Assembly: GCA_041660525.1 (NCBI GenBank)
Contig: JBAZWD010000007.1
Coordinates: 70,178-134,177 of the forward strand
Direction of reading: 5' to 3'
DNA: 64,000 nucleotides
Source of the DNA: JABCZS01 sp041660525
Lineage (GTDB): Bacteria; Pseudomonadota; Gammaproteobacteria; JABCZS01
Shown in pieces: positions 35,423 through 44,432 of this stretch. The position numbers and the translations under genes were made by a program. The notes beneath the pieces are model-generated. The model had not been told where the DNA came from. It ran no database searches and saw nothing but the letters and a program-made list of their open reading frames with translations. The first letter of the stretch is position 1. The number at the start of each line of letters is the position of its first letter.

Positions 35423-36234
35423 AACATTTTATCCACCTCATGCGCTTAGATAAACCCATCGGCACCCTGCTCGTATTGTGGCCAGTTTTATGGGCCTTAT
35501 GGCTTGCGAACAATGGAGCGCCACCGCTAAAATTATTAATTATTTTTATTTTAGGTGCGCTCATCATGCGTAGCGCAGGTTGTGTGGTCAACGATATTTT
35601 CGATAGAAAATTCGACAGGCATGTTGCACGCACAACACAACGCCCACTTGCACAAAATAAACTTTCTTTAAAACAAGCTTGGATAACTTTTTTTATTTTA
35701 ATTTTGTTAGCATTTTTATTAGTCTTACAATTAAATTTATTAACCATCATGCTCGCATGCTTTGCTGCTGGATTAACTGTGTTATATCCTCTGTGTAAAC
35801 GCATAACCTATTTACCGCAATTGGTATTAGGCTTTACGTTTAACTTTGGCGTGTTAATGGCCTATAGCGCTTCATTAAATGAACTGCCTTTTATGGCGTG
35901 GCTCTTATTTTGTGTCAGTGTCATTTGGACTGTGGCTTACGATACCTTATATGCCATGACTGATAAGGCCGATGATATTAAAATTGGCCTCAAATCCACT
36001 GCCATACTGTTTGGTCGTTATGATGGGCTGATTACCTACATACTTTACTTACTATTCTTTGCAGGCATTTTCAGCATTGGCCTAATCAATCACTTAGGCC
36101 CTGTTTTTGGAATTTTTGCAATAATATCAGCATGTTGGACTTTTTATCCATCCAAAACCCCTTTAAAAGCCTTTTTAGCCAATAATATCACTGGCCTCTT
36201 GATTTTCTTAGGTTTTTTAGTTACCCTATATTAG
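35419..36234 (+). CDS. ubiA: 4-hydroxybenzoate octaprenyltransferase
   Basis: Integral-membrane prenyltransferase of ubiquinone synthesis. Two Asp-rich motifs bind the prenyl diphosphate through magnesium: NDIFDRKFDRHV (about residues 54-65) and DTLYAMTDKADD. The start LMRLDKPIGTLLVLWPVLWAL is also typical. The protein is 271 residues, slightly short of the roughly 285-290 usual, with about eight helices. Its ATG overlaps the tesA stop (ATGA). Confidence 0.95.
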   Translation: MKHFIHLMRLDKPIGTLLVLWPVLWALWLANNGAPPLKLLIIFILGALIMRSAGCVVNDIFDRKFDRHVARTTQRPLAQNKLSLKQAWITFFILILLAFLLVLQLNLLTIMLACFAAGLTVLYPLCKRITYLPQLVLGFTFNFGVLMAYSASLNELPFMAWLLFCVSVIWTVAYDTLYAMTDKADDIKIGLKSTAILFGRYDGLITYILYLLFFAGIFSIGLINHLGPVFGIFAIISACWTFYPSKTPLKAFLANNITGLLIFLGFLVTLY

Positions 36235-36243
36235 TCAAACAAC

Positions 36244-36272
36244 TTGATCTCCTTGTGTCTGTGTGAGATAAT
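36244..36272 (+). promoter_or_regulatory. Sigma70-type promoter before the L,D-transpeptidase gene
   Basis: TTGATC (36244-36249) and GATAAT (36267-36272) are 17 bases apart. The gene's TAGGAG ribosome site (36287-36292) and ATG (36298) follow at normal distance. Confidence 0.55.
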
Positions 36273-36297
36273 GACTATTCTTAATGTAGGAGTGATT

Positions 36298-36966
36298 ATG
36301 AAGAAAACGATGAAATACCCTGTGATGTTAGCCAGCCTTTTAGTCGTCGCTGCCTCAGCTGTCAGCTCTTATGCTGATGTGAGCGCAAAGCCTTCTACAA
36401 AATTATTGGCACAAACTGAAAATTTAGAAGCAGATGTTTTAAATAAAGCACTGACCGCTTTTAACAATGCTGTTGAAGCGGGAATTACCGATAGTCAAAT
36501 CCTTACGGTTATCGATTACAGCAAAGCCTCTAGCGAGCCTCGCTTATGGGTGTTTGATTTAGCGCAGTCTAAATTACTGTTTGAAGAATTAGTCGCGCAT
36601 GGTCGTGGTAGTGGTGATAATTATGCAAAGAACTTCTCAAATACACCACAAAGCTACCAAACCAGTTTAGGTGTGTTTCTTACCGATGAAACGTATCAAG
36701 GTGGCAATGGTTATTCTTTACGCTTAGATGGCTTAGAAGAAGGCATTAATCACTTAGCACGCGAACGTGCGATTGTTATCCACGGCGCTAATTATGTGAA
36801 TGAAAGCTTTGTTGATAAAAACGGACGTTTAGGTCGTAGCCATGGTTGTCCAGCGGTTGGTCTTGATGTCAATAAAGAATTGATTAATACCATCAAAGGC
36901 GGCAGTTTAGTGGTTGCGTATTATCCGAATGAGAAATGGATTAATGAATCTAAATTTTTAAATTAA
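36298..36966 (+). CDS. Murein L,D-transpeptidase catalytic-domain family protein (YkuD_2)
   Basis: Secreted protein of the YkuD_2 group, probably acting on cell-wall peptides in the periplasm. A signal peptide (about residues 1-26, ending SSYA) is followed by a helical linker, then LWVFDLAQSKLLFEELVAHG, the catalytic His in IVIHGANYV and the catalytic Cys in GRLGRSHGCPAVG. An upstream in-frame start at 36244 overlaps the promoter; ATG at 36298 has a TAGGAG site and begins the signal peptide (222 residues). It is a single gene followed by a hairpin. Confidence 0.9.
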   Translation: MKKTMKYPVMLASLLVVAASAVSSYADVSAKPSTKLLAQTENLEADVLNKALTAFNNAVEAGITDSQILTVIDYSKASSEPRLWVFDLAQSKLLFEELVAHGRGSGDNYAKNFSNTPQSYQTSLGVFLTDETYQGGNGYSLRLDGLEEGINHLARERAIVIHGANYVNESFVDKNGRLGRSHGCPAVGLDVNKELINTIKGGSLVVAYYPNEKWINESKFLN

Positions 36967-36974
36967 TCTCAATG

Positions 36975-36998
36975 AAGGGCGAAAGATTTTTCGCCCTT
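36975..36998. terminator. Bidirectional hairpin between L,D-transpeptidase and hybrid kinase genes
   Basis: AAGGGCGAAA (36975-36984) pairs perfectly with TTTCGCCCTT (36989-36998) around a GATT loop. It lies between two convergent genes and reaches the last codon and stop of the kinase. The trailing T-run is weak, so efficiency is uncertain. Confidence 0.6.
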
Positions 36999-39129
36999 AC
37001 ACTCTACGGTTGAATTTATTATATTCTTTAACAGCAATATCTATTCCTAATAGCAGTTCCTGATAATTTGCTTCATAATCACCTGTTTTTTTAATTATTT
37101 CCTGTTCAAATCTTTTAGTGATATCTTTTAAACGAAGCATGCCGCTATAGCACAGTCCGCCATGAAATTTATGTACATAATGTTGCAAAGCAGTACTATC
37201 TTGTTTTTCAAATGCATCTGTAATCTGTTGACGAAAATTAGGCAACTCATCAATAAACATATTAAGCATATCGCAAGCTAGCTGCTCATTATTACCTGTA
37301 AGATTCATAACGCAGTCAAAATCAAAAATAGGTAATTCTTCCGTCTTTATATTTTTCTTTTCTTCATCTTTTATAAATCTAAACTGATGTTTATTCATAG
37401 CAGTTTCAGATACTATTATTTTTTCAGGTGTCAATGGCTTATCAAGAACTTCCTGCATGCCTGCACTTAAGCATTCTTCAGTAATTTTAGAATCAGAATG
37501 AGCAGTCAAGGCAGCGATGAAAGTGTTTTTATTGGGATTTTCAGAATCGCTACGAATTTTCTTGGCAACCTCTATGCCAGTACCATCGGGCAGACCAACA
37601 TCCATGTAAATAATATCAAATAAAGTTGCTTGCGATTTTTCTATTGCCTCTTTGGCTGTTTGCGCGGTTATAACCTGATAACCTTCTTTTTTCAATAAAT
37701 CTTCTGCGATTTTTCTAGGTAAGAGTGAGTCCTCAACTACTAAGGCACGCAACATTTCACCTACATCTTCAAACTTAGATTTTTTGATTGTTGAGATTTC
37801 AGGTTTATTAGATCGTTTTCTCTTGGTTTGATTTAACGCACGTTCTAATCCCAGCTCAAGAGAAGATGTTATTTCGCCATCTAATCGCTGATATTTCTTT
37901 AGTTGTATTTCGCTAGGAATGTTAAATTGTACATTACAAACAAATTGCGCACCTTTATTAGGTGTGCTATTCACTTTTATATCTCCGCCTAATTTTTTAA
38001 TATATTCTTTTACAATATAAAGACCTAAACCTGAACCTTTGTAATTATTTGAATATGACGGTGACAAACGGCTAAATTTATCAAAGATAGACTCTTGCTT
38101 ATCTTTAGGAATTCCCATACCTGTATCGCTAATAACAATTTTAAGATTTACTTTATCAGCATTTTTTTTTGTTAAACTTACTTCTAAGCTAATTGTTCCT
38201 TCACTAGTAAATTTAACCGCATTGCCAAGTAAATTTAGAATAATACGATGCAATAGCAATTCTTGTCCATATAAAACTTTAGGTATATCGTCGTCATAAT
38301 AAGCTTCTAAGCGTAGACCTTTTTGCTTAATTGCGGGTTTATAAATAGCAACTAATGCATCAATTGTGTTTCTTAGTGCAAAGCACTCTTTTTTATGTTG
38401 TATGTCTCCTGATTCTAATTGGACTGTCTCAATAATTTCATTAAGTAAATTAAGCAATGCCTGCCCAGCTTCCCGAATATCTTTTGCACCCTCTGATGGT
38501 GTTTCATAATCAATGATATTTGCCATGCCAATAATACCGCTCAGGGGAGTGCGTATATCATGACTCATATTACGGATGAATTCTGTTTTAGCAGCACTTG
38601 CAGTTTCTGCAGCATCAAGCGCTTTCTGCAAAGAAAATGACATTTTTTTCAATTCAGTAATATCAATTGAAATACCAACAATTCCAGATACTTCACCGGT
38701 GCGATCAAAGACTGGTTTACGGCTAGATAAGAAGTAAATCATCTCCCCATTTTTATTAGGGATAGGTGGCTCTTCAATGTTAAGTTTAGGCTGCTTTGTT
38801 TCTATTACTTCTAATGAATCTTTTTTAAAAGATTGTTCTGCATTTTTCGACCAACCACCTTCCGCACCCATTTGCTCAAATGTTTTCTTCTTAAACTCCG
38901 TAGTTGAATTATAACCTAGCATATCTAAAACGTTTTGATTACAAGTGATAGGTACAAGATCTTTATTAAATAAATAAACGTTCCCAGGCATGCATTTAAT
39001 GGTATCTTCATAGTAATTAACTATTTGTTCAACCGCATCTTCTATAGAAAGTTGATCTTGATTGCTAAGAATATGCTTATACTTAGAAAATAAAACACTC
39101 TTTAATTGTTTTATTTCATTATCTTCCAT
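36997..39129 (-). CDS. Hybrid sensor histidine kinase: PAS-HisKA-HATPase-receiver-Hpt
   Basis: Cytoplasmic hybrid kinase of 710 residues with no membrane segment. Order: helical start, PAS (about 50-165; NVYLFNKDLVPITCNQNVLDM, GIVGISIDITELKK), HisKA with His near 188 (NMSHDIRTPLSGIIG), HATPase (about 295-405; NLLGNAVKFTSEG, DTGMGIPKDK, GSGLGLYIVKEY), receiver (about 460-575; IYMDVGLPDGTG, Asp near 508), and C-terminal Hpt with His near 653 (YVHKFHGGLCYSG). It carries a full phosphorelay but no output domain. A TTG at 39138 is too near its AAAGGAT site; ATG at 39129 is preferred. It follows the 840-residue gene by 18 bases, so they share an operon. Confidence 0.92.
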   Translation of the reverse strand: MEDNEIKQLKSVLFSKYKHILSNQDQLSIEDAVEQIVNYYEDTIKCMPGNVYLFNKDLVPITCNQNVLDMLGYNSTTEFKKKTFEQMGAEGGWSKNAEQSFKKDSLEVIETKQPKLNIEEPPIPNKNGEMIYFLSSRKPVFDRTGEVSGIVGISIDITELKKMSFSLQKALDAAETASAAKTEFIRNMSHDIRTPLSGIIGMANIIDYETPSEGAKDIREAGQALLNLLNEIIETVQLESGDIQHKKECFALRNTIDALVAIYKPAIKQKGLRLEAYYDDDIPKVLYGQELLLHRIILNLLGNAVKFTSEGTISLEVSLTKKNADKVNLKIVISDTGMGIPKDKQESIFDKFSRLSPSYSNNYKGSGLGLYIVKEYIKKLGGDIKVNSTPNKGAQFVCNVQFNIPSEIQLKKYQRLDGEITSSLELGLERALNQTKRKRSNKPEISTIKKSKFEDVGEMLRALVVEDSLLPRKIAEDLLKKEGYQVITAQTAKEAIEKSQATLFDIIYMDVGLPDGTGIEVAKKIRSDSENPNKNTFIAALTAHSDSKITEECLSAGMQEVLDKPLTPEKIIVSETAMNKHQFRFIKDEEKKNIKTEELPIFDFDCVMNLTGNNEQLACDMLNMFIDELPNFRQQITDAFEKQDSTALQHYVHKFHGGLCYSGMLRLKDITKRFEQEIIKKTGDYEANYQELLLGIDIAVKEYNKFNRRV

Positions 39130-39147
39130 ACAAATCAAATCCTTTTG

Positions 39148-41670
39148 CTATTTGCGGATAGCTGTCAATGTAGGAGTTACTCCAAAATTACTTACCGATG
39201 AAGGCGGTGAAACAGATATAACCTCATCGGAGGTGGCAGTCCTAGATGAAGAAGATGCTCCTGATGTTTTACGATCAGGATTCACAAGAAGACTAGCAGT
39301 TGCTGACAAAATAGATTTTTGTTTTACATCAGATATCGCGAATAGCCGTAATGCCGCGTTATATTTTGCAATTTCTAATTGTAATTCTTCAAGCCTATTT
39401 TCAAGCACTCCATATTCATCAGGGCCATTTAACTGTGGTGGGCAAGCCAATTGCGCCGCTGTACGCATAGCTTTTATTGCGAGTTGGTTGATCTTTTCAA
39501 CACATTCTGATATTTCAGGGACTGTAAAATAAAATGCAAGACCATTATACTGATTGCTTAATGCATATGCAGCACTATCTAATGTGGTGAAGTTAACAAT
39601 TTTTGGTTTTGCTCTAGCACTAGACACCCTCTTGTTAATATCTACATAGCCTACTTGAATTTGCTTTTCTGTGGCTGGCAATATCGAGCATGTTTCAAAA
39701 TTGGCACGGCCATTCGCAGCACTTGCAAGCATAATAGGGTTTGCATATTCAAACAAATCTTCAATTTGTATAATTTGTAGAAAGTTTTCAGAATAATTCT
39801 GCCATAATTTTTTTTGTTCTGGGTGATTATCTTGAGATAAAAGTTTATCAAGACAAAGCATAACAAATGCTTTCTCTCTAACTCTTTCTTCCCATTTGTG
39901 TTCCCACTCTTTTTCCCAAGTTTTTTCTAATTCGTCCGTCCAATTAGATTCCCAAAGTTTTCTATCTTCGTTTTTTTCCCATTGGGCATCCCATTCTTTG
40001 GCTAATTCAGTGTCCCAGCGAATTTCCCATGCCTTCTCAAGCCCCGCAGTCCATTTAACTTCCCAATCATCACCATATGCAGCTTTTGCATCTTTTCTGG
40101 CAGTTTTTTTAGCTTTTTCTTTTGCAGTTTTTTTTGCTTCTTCTTTTGCTTCTTGTTCTGAGCTTGCCCTTGCTCCAGGTCTATCGGTTTCTTTTTCTTG
40201 AGGTTTAATGGCTAAATGTGTTGCATAAAAACCTTTAAATTCTTTATTTTCGCTTCCAAAATACTCAATAAACTCATCATGAAACCCCTTTTTTGTTTCT
40301 GCTGTTAACTCTGATAAAAAGGGAAATGCAGCATAAATAGCATTTACAAAATCATTAACTGTCTCACCTTCTACATTGAATATATTGTTAAAAGGGGACT
40401 CAATAACAATATTTGTAATACCATAGACTGCAAAAATCTCTTTAATTTTTTTAGTATGCTCTTCTTTGCGAATATAAATATGTTCAAATAATGATTTGAG
40501 GGCACCAGGTGTCATTTGATTTTTTAAAAACACACCTATTCCAAAAAGCACATAATCAAAATATGGTAAATGATAAATTACTTTCTTACCTTCTTGAGTC
40601 GCCGCAAATCGATTAACAATACCTGCAACTAAATCTAATTGAAGAAATTGTAGTTGTTCATAAAGGCTGCTTTTAGTATTTGCAATATACGTTACTTTTT
40701 CTTTGGTATAAGCTTCCCAATCATGTTTTATTAAAGGAAAGCATTTACCCGCCGCTGTCGCTCCTTGTAAAGTGCCGCCAAATAAACATCCGGCAGTTAC
40801 AAAGCTGTTAAATTTTAGATTTTTTACAGCATGCACTTCGTCGTCAGCCCATGGAAATACATGTCCTCCGATTAAACCTTTTGATGCACTATCAACGCTA
40901 AAAGGAAAATAGAATTCTTCTCTTCTTTTTTTGTTATGAAAAAAAGGTAAAGATAAAACTTGTAGTGGGGTTGCACCCATTAATTTTGCATAAAGCCCTA
41001 TAGGCCGCATTTGTGACTTTGGTAAAGGATCAACCACTCCCTGATTTAGCACTTCTTGAGCATGTTTAACCCTAGCACTATGAGTGTGTAGAATTTTTAG
41101 GATATCTTTTTTAGTTGACTTCTCGTCAGCTTGACTACTTTCCTGTTTCGCTTGTCCTTGAAGTAAAGATTTTTCAATTTCCTGCTGTCCATCTTTCAAT
41201 CCCGCAATAGTTTTATCAACCTCATCTATTCGAACAGCATACTTTTTACGGGCTCGTAAAAGATCTTGTGGTTCACTAAATTGATGAAATTGTATTTCTC
41301 TTATGGTTTCACCACGGCCTAACGTAAAGCTATTATGCCTAACATCCTCACGAACATGATTACGATTATCAAAAACATGATAACTTGGCAAACCAAGCTC
41401 TAAATGGCCTACTGCAATCTCTTTTGTGTTATCAGTGTATATGGTAGTTAGAAATGAAGGCGAAGGAGTACTACTGCTGCTATTATTACTGTTGCTAACA
41501 ATGATGTTATTATTACTTAAGGATTGCGGGCTAATAGGCGACGCAGACGTTGGGCTAGCAAGCGCAACATCTGAAGGTTGCTGATTATTACCAGAGTTCA
41601 CAGAACTAGCACTAGCACTAGCACTAGCACTAGAGTGCCCAGTACGTTGCGAATTCTTTTTTTTTCCCAT
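39148..41670 (-). CDS. Unknown 840-residue protein with Ser-rich ends and tryptophan repeats
   Basis: Not recognised. The N-terminal 75 residues are low-complexity Ser/Asn/Pro, including a SASASASASS run coded by a hexamer repeat. A coiled coil lies at about 130-185. A globular middle (about 215-510) includes MGATPLQVLSLPFFHNKKRR and HLPYFDYVLFGIGVFLKNQ. Lys/Ala/Glu helices at about 500-530 lead into a Trp-repeat helix at about 533-592 (WEVKW, WEIRWDTELAKEWDAQWEKN, WESNWTDELEKTWEKEWEHK). The C-terminus is again Ser-rich. No signal peptide is present. Such architecture is common in secreted effectors of Legionellales, but this is inference. The hybrid kinase gene follows 18 bases downstream. 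Confidence 0.72.
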   Translation of the reverse strand: MGKKKNSQRTGHSSASASASASSVNSGNNQQPSDVALASPTSASPISPQSLSNNNIIVSNSNNSSSSTPSPSFLTTIYTDNTKEIAVGHLELGLPSYHVFDNRNHVREDVRHNSFTLGRGETIREIQFHQFSEPQDLLRARKKYAVRIDEVDKTIAGLKDGQQEIEKSLLQGQAKQESSQADEKSTKKDILKILHTHSARVKHAQEVLNQGVVDPLPKSQMRPIGLYAKLMGATPLQVLSLPFFHNKKRREEFYFPFSVDSASKGLIGGHVFPWADDEVHAVKNLKFNSFVTAGCLFGGTLQGATAAGKCFPLIKHDWEAYTKEKVTYIANTKSSLYEQLQFLQLDLVAGIVNRFAATQEGKKVIYHLPYFDYVLFGIGVFLKNQMTPGALKSLFEHIYIRKEEHTKKIKEIFAVYGITNIVIESPFNNIFNVEGETVNDFVNAIYAAFPFLSELTAETKKGFHDEFIEYFGSENKEFKGFYATHLAIKPQEKETDRPGARASSEQEAKEEAKKTAKEKAKKTARKDAKAAYGDDWEVKWTAGLEKAWEIRWDTELAKEWDAQWEKNEDRKLWESNWTDELEKTWEKEWEHKWEERVREKAFVMLCLDKLLSQDNHPEQKKLWQNYSENFLQIIQIEDLFEYANPIMLASAANGRANFETCSILPATEKQIQVGYVDINKRVSSARAKPKIVNFTTLDSAAYALSNQYNGLAFYFTVPEISECVEKINQLAIKAMRTAAQLACPPQLNGPDEYGVLENRLEELQLEIAKYNAALRLFAISDVKQKSILSATASLLVNPDRKTSGASSSSRTATSDEVISVSPPSSVSNFGVTPTLTAIRK
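41605..41633. repeat. ACTAGC hexamer tandem repeat
   Basis: Nearly five copies of the 6-base unit ACTAGC lie within the 5' part of the 840-residue gene and encode the Ser-Ala run. Gain or loss of a unit would keep the frame, so it can change length but not switch the gene off. Confidence 0.75.
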
Positions 41671-42046
41671 AAACAGTACCTTTAAGTATTATTTTAATAA
41701 AGCAGCAGCTAGGGTACAAAAAATCTTTATCTTGCCAATCTTACAAGCACAATAGTCTTTTTCTTACAATATTCTACTACTTTTCACTAACAATTGCAAA
41801 AGCTTTGCCGTGCAGGACCTTATTAGATCTATTCTTTAATATACAGTTATATATCTTTCTTATGGCATCTAGCGCAGTTATATATACAATAATATCGAAC
41901 TTTTAGTGAAATTGCTATCATTATAAAGTTATTGAACATGCCAACTGTGGTTACTTATAAGAGCACATCTTCTTCTTTAATATAATACCATATCTTTTAA
42001 TTAGGTTAGATAACAAAATTGAAAATTAAGTTTCTTAGTATATTAT
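41671..42046. promoter_or_regulatory. Divergent control region with 11-bp direct repeats
   Basis: This 376-base AT-rich gap separates the two divergent operons that each contain a PAS kinase. It holds no open frame. CAGTTATATAT occurs at 41844-41854 and again at 41875-41885, 31 bases apart (about three helical turns), a layout typical of regulator-binding sites. A TATAAT at 41981-41986 could be a -10 box for the rightward kinase, but no good -35 is seen at the right distance. Confidence 0.4.
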
Positions 42047-43291
42047 ATGAAAATGAGCACTACATCGGATACTAAGACCCTACATAAATATACAACCAAC
42101 CCAAACGATCCAAGTGATCCGGCAGGGATTCATGCTTATTACCAAAATATTATTCATGCAATGCCCAACAATGTTTATTGGTTCGACCAAAACTCACATG
42201 GCTTAGGTTGTAATGATAATGTTTTAAAAATGCTTGGTTTAAAATCTCATGAAGAATTTATTGGTCTTAGTTACGAAGAGATTGGAGCGCTGGCAAATTG
42301 GAATCCCAAAGAAATAGCATCTTTTAAAAACGATGATGAAGAGGTTTTACACACTGGCCAACCTAAGCTAAATGTAGAAGAACCTACCGTTTATGATAAG
42401 AATGGAAAAGCAACATATTATCTATCTAGTCGTGTTCCATTAAAAAATGACAGTGGGGAAGTAATTGGCGTAGTTGGTATCTCTGTAGATATCACAGCAG
42501 ACAAGGAAGCCGAAGCACTTAGGCTCAAAGCAACTGCTGCCGAAAAAAGCATACAAACTATTCGTTTAATAGGCATGAGTATTGCCCATGAGTTACGTAC
42601 CCCATTGCGTGCTATTAGCTCAGGAGTAGTCGGTACTGCTAATAAATTACCTACTCTTTTGGCAGTTTACAAAAAGGCCAAAGAACAAGGCATAGAAATT
42701 CCCGAAGGTTATCCTCGATTATTTCCTCGCGATATTACAATATTAGAAAATGTACTTAAAAATATTGAACTTGAAACCAACGCTGCTTTTTCAGTCATAG
42801 ATATGCTATTAATAAAAGGTAATCTTTCCAAAATTAATAAAGATAAATTTACAACCTGTCATATCGTTACTTGTATAAAAAATGCATTATCACGATATCC
42901 ATTCCAATCTGAAGAAAAGAAATTAGTTCATTGTGAAGGTAAAGATTTTATTTTCCATGGAGACACTTTATTAGTAGTGCATGTTTTGTTTAATTTAATT
43001 AAAAACGCTTTATATTTTGTCAAAAGAGCTGGAAAAGGATCTATTCAAATTTGGCTTGAACATGGAAAGGATGCAAATATATTGCACTTTAAAGATACAG
43101 GAACAGGTATCCCTCACGATATCTTACCTCATATTTTTGATCAGTTTTTTAGCACAGAATCAAATGGCACTGGAATCGGATTAGCATTTTGCAAATTTGT
43201 TATGCAAAGCATGGATGGCGACATTGAATGCTTCTCTGTAGAAGGCGAATATACTGAGTTTGTTTTAACATTTCCTCACATAAATATTTAA
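42047..43291 (+). CDS. Soluble PAS histidine kinase with CqsS/LqsS-like core
   Basis: A 414-residue kinase with no membrane segment. A PAS domain (about 30-150; AMPNNVYWFDQNSHG, GVVGISVDIT) is closely similar to that of the hybrid kinase nearby. HisKA has His181 in IAHELRTPLRAISS. The ATPase part has LFNLIKNALYFVKRA, HFKDTGTGIPHDILPHIF and GTGIGLAFCKFVMQSMDGDI, ending TEFVLTFP; this style resembles Vibrio CqsS and Legionella LqsS quorum-sensing kinases, which carry membrane sensors instead of PAS. That likeness is from memory. The start lacks a good ribosome site, and a second ATG is at 42053. A response regulator follows 27 bases later. Confidence 0.9.
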   Translation: MKMSTTSDTKTLHKYTTNPNDPSDPAGIHAYYQNIIHAMPNNVYWFDQNSHGLGCNDNVLKMLGLKSHEEFIGLSYEEIGALANWNPKEIASFKNDDEEVLHTGQPKLNVEEPTVYDKNGKATYYLSSRVPLKNDSGEVIGVVGISVDITADKEAEALRLKATAAEKSIQTIRLIGMSIAHELRTPLRAISSGVVGTANKLPTLLAVYKKAKEQGIEIPEGYPRLFPRDITILENVLKNIELETNAAFSVIDMLLIKGNLSKINKDKFTTCHIVTCIKNALSRYPFQSEEKKLVHCEGKDFIFHGDTLLVVHVLFNLIKNALYFVKRAGKGSIQIWLEHGKDANILHFKDTGTGIPHDILPHIFDQFFSTESNGTGIGLAFCKFVMQSMDGDIECFSVEGEYTEFVLTFPHINI

Positions 43292-43318
43292 ACATAAAAA
43301 AGATTAAGGAAGCAGAAA

Positions 43319-44350
43319 ATGACAAAACTGATACTACAACCCGCCGCATATTATTTCCCTACAACCGTACTTTTAGTTGATGATAATCAGAAGTATCTTA
43401 TGAATTTAGAAAACATTTTAGACACAGATGCGGCCATATATAAGCCTTTTAATAATCCACTCGAAGTGTTTGAGTACATAAAAAAACATTCTAAACACCC
43501 TACTCTACCCAATTCATGTATAGAACGTGAAATTGATAGAGTTAATTTTAACCATAAAATTGAGATCAAGATTCAGCCTATTCAACAAGAAGTATTTAAC
43601 TCAAAAAGATTCGAACATATTTCTGCTTTAGTTGCTGACCATGACATGCCAGAAATGAAAGGATTAGAATTATTTAGAAAAATAAAAGATTTGGATTTAC
43701 CTATTAGAAAGATATTATTAACAGGGGCAGCAACTATACAACAAGCATTAGATGCTTACAATGAAGGTATTATTGATCAATATATAACTAAAGATGAAGA
43801 TGATTTTCCAGCTCGCTTGAATGAAGCCATTAAAACTCAGTGTGATGAACAATTTAAAAGCGATACCTCAGTTATTATCAAAAATATTATTCTTAAAGAC
43901 CAAGCGTCGTGCCTGAATTCAGAGGTATACATGACTCTATTAGATAGCATTATTAAGAAGCACAATATTTCAGAATATTATTTAATCGATGATAAAGGCA
44001 GCTATATTTTCTTTGACAACGATGCAAACTCTAGCTGGTTCATAGTAAAAAACCAAGCTATTTTAAATGCAGATATCGCGCGCGCAGAACATAGTGAGGT
44101 AGCACTTCCCACCGAAATAATGCGACAACTTAAAGAGCATAAACTTATTTTAACTTATCGCTCCGAACATGATAAAGAAATACCACCGAAAGATTGGATG
44201 CCAAAAGGTTTGCTGCATTCAGCAAAAAAGTTTACGAGCGAAAACCAAGATTATTATTATACTTACATAAACAAAGATGTCTCAACAAATACAATTGATA
44301 AAAATAAAATTGTTTCATTTTATCAATATCAAGATCAATTGCCTGGTTAG
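43319..44350 (+). CDS. LqsR-like response regulator with enlarged receiver domain
   Basis: A 343-residue regulator. TTVLLVDDNQKYLMNLENIL holds the acidic pair of a receiver domain. The likely phosphoacceptor is Asp107 in LVADHDMPEMKG, about 50 residues later than normal because of an insertion (about 55-100), and KILLTGAAT and YITKDED complete the domain. As I recall, Legionella LqsR is about the same size and is phosphorylated at Asp108, so this looks like a homologue. The C-terminal half (about 190-343) has no standard DNA-binding motif. An AAGGAAG site precedes the ATG. It is paired with the preceding kinase. Confidence 0.82.
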   Translation: MTKLILQPAAYYFPTTVLLVDDNQKYLMNLENILDTDAAIYKPFNNPLEVFEYIKKHSKHPTLPNSCIEREIDRVNFNHKIEIKIQPIQQEVFNSKRFEHISALVADHDMPEMKGLELFRKIKDLDLPIRKILLTGAATIQQALDAYNEGIIDQYITKDEDDFPARLNEAIKTQCDEQFKSDTSVIIKNIILKDQASCLNSEVYMTLLDSIIKKHNISEYYLIDDKGSYIFFDNDANSSWFIVKNQAILNADIARAEHSEVALPTEIMRQLKEHKLILTYRSEHDKEIPPKDWMPKGLLHSAKKFTSENQDYYYTYINKDVSTNTIDKNKIVSFYQYQDQLPG

Positions 44351-44355
44351 TGGTA

Positions 44356-44398
44356 AGCCTATCCAATTCGCTAGACAGTGTGTAGCGAATTGGAGGCT
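44356..44398. terminator. Long hairpin between convergent response regulator and peroxiredoxin genes
   Basis: AGCCT (44356-44360) plus CCAATTCGCTA (44363-44373) pair with TAGCGAATTGG (44383-44393) plus AGGCT (44394-44398), giving a 16-bp stem with a 2-base bulge and a 9-base loop. No U-run follows on either strand, so it may be a transcript-end or bidirectional terminator of the U-less kind. Confidence 0.5.
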
Positions 44399-44432
44399 AA
44401 TTCCTAGTCCAGCTTCTTGGTGTAATGCAATC

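Noticed and set aside
41605..41633. ACTAGC tandem repeat as a phase-variation switch
   Set aside because: The unit is six bases, so copy-number change keeps the reading frame.
39148..41670. 840-residue protein as a cyclodipeptide synthase
   Set aside because: I considered it because of a few hydrophobic-strand motifs, but the catalytic Ser, Tyr and Glu motifs of that family were not found in the right order.
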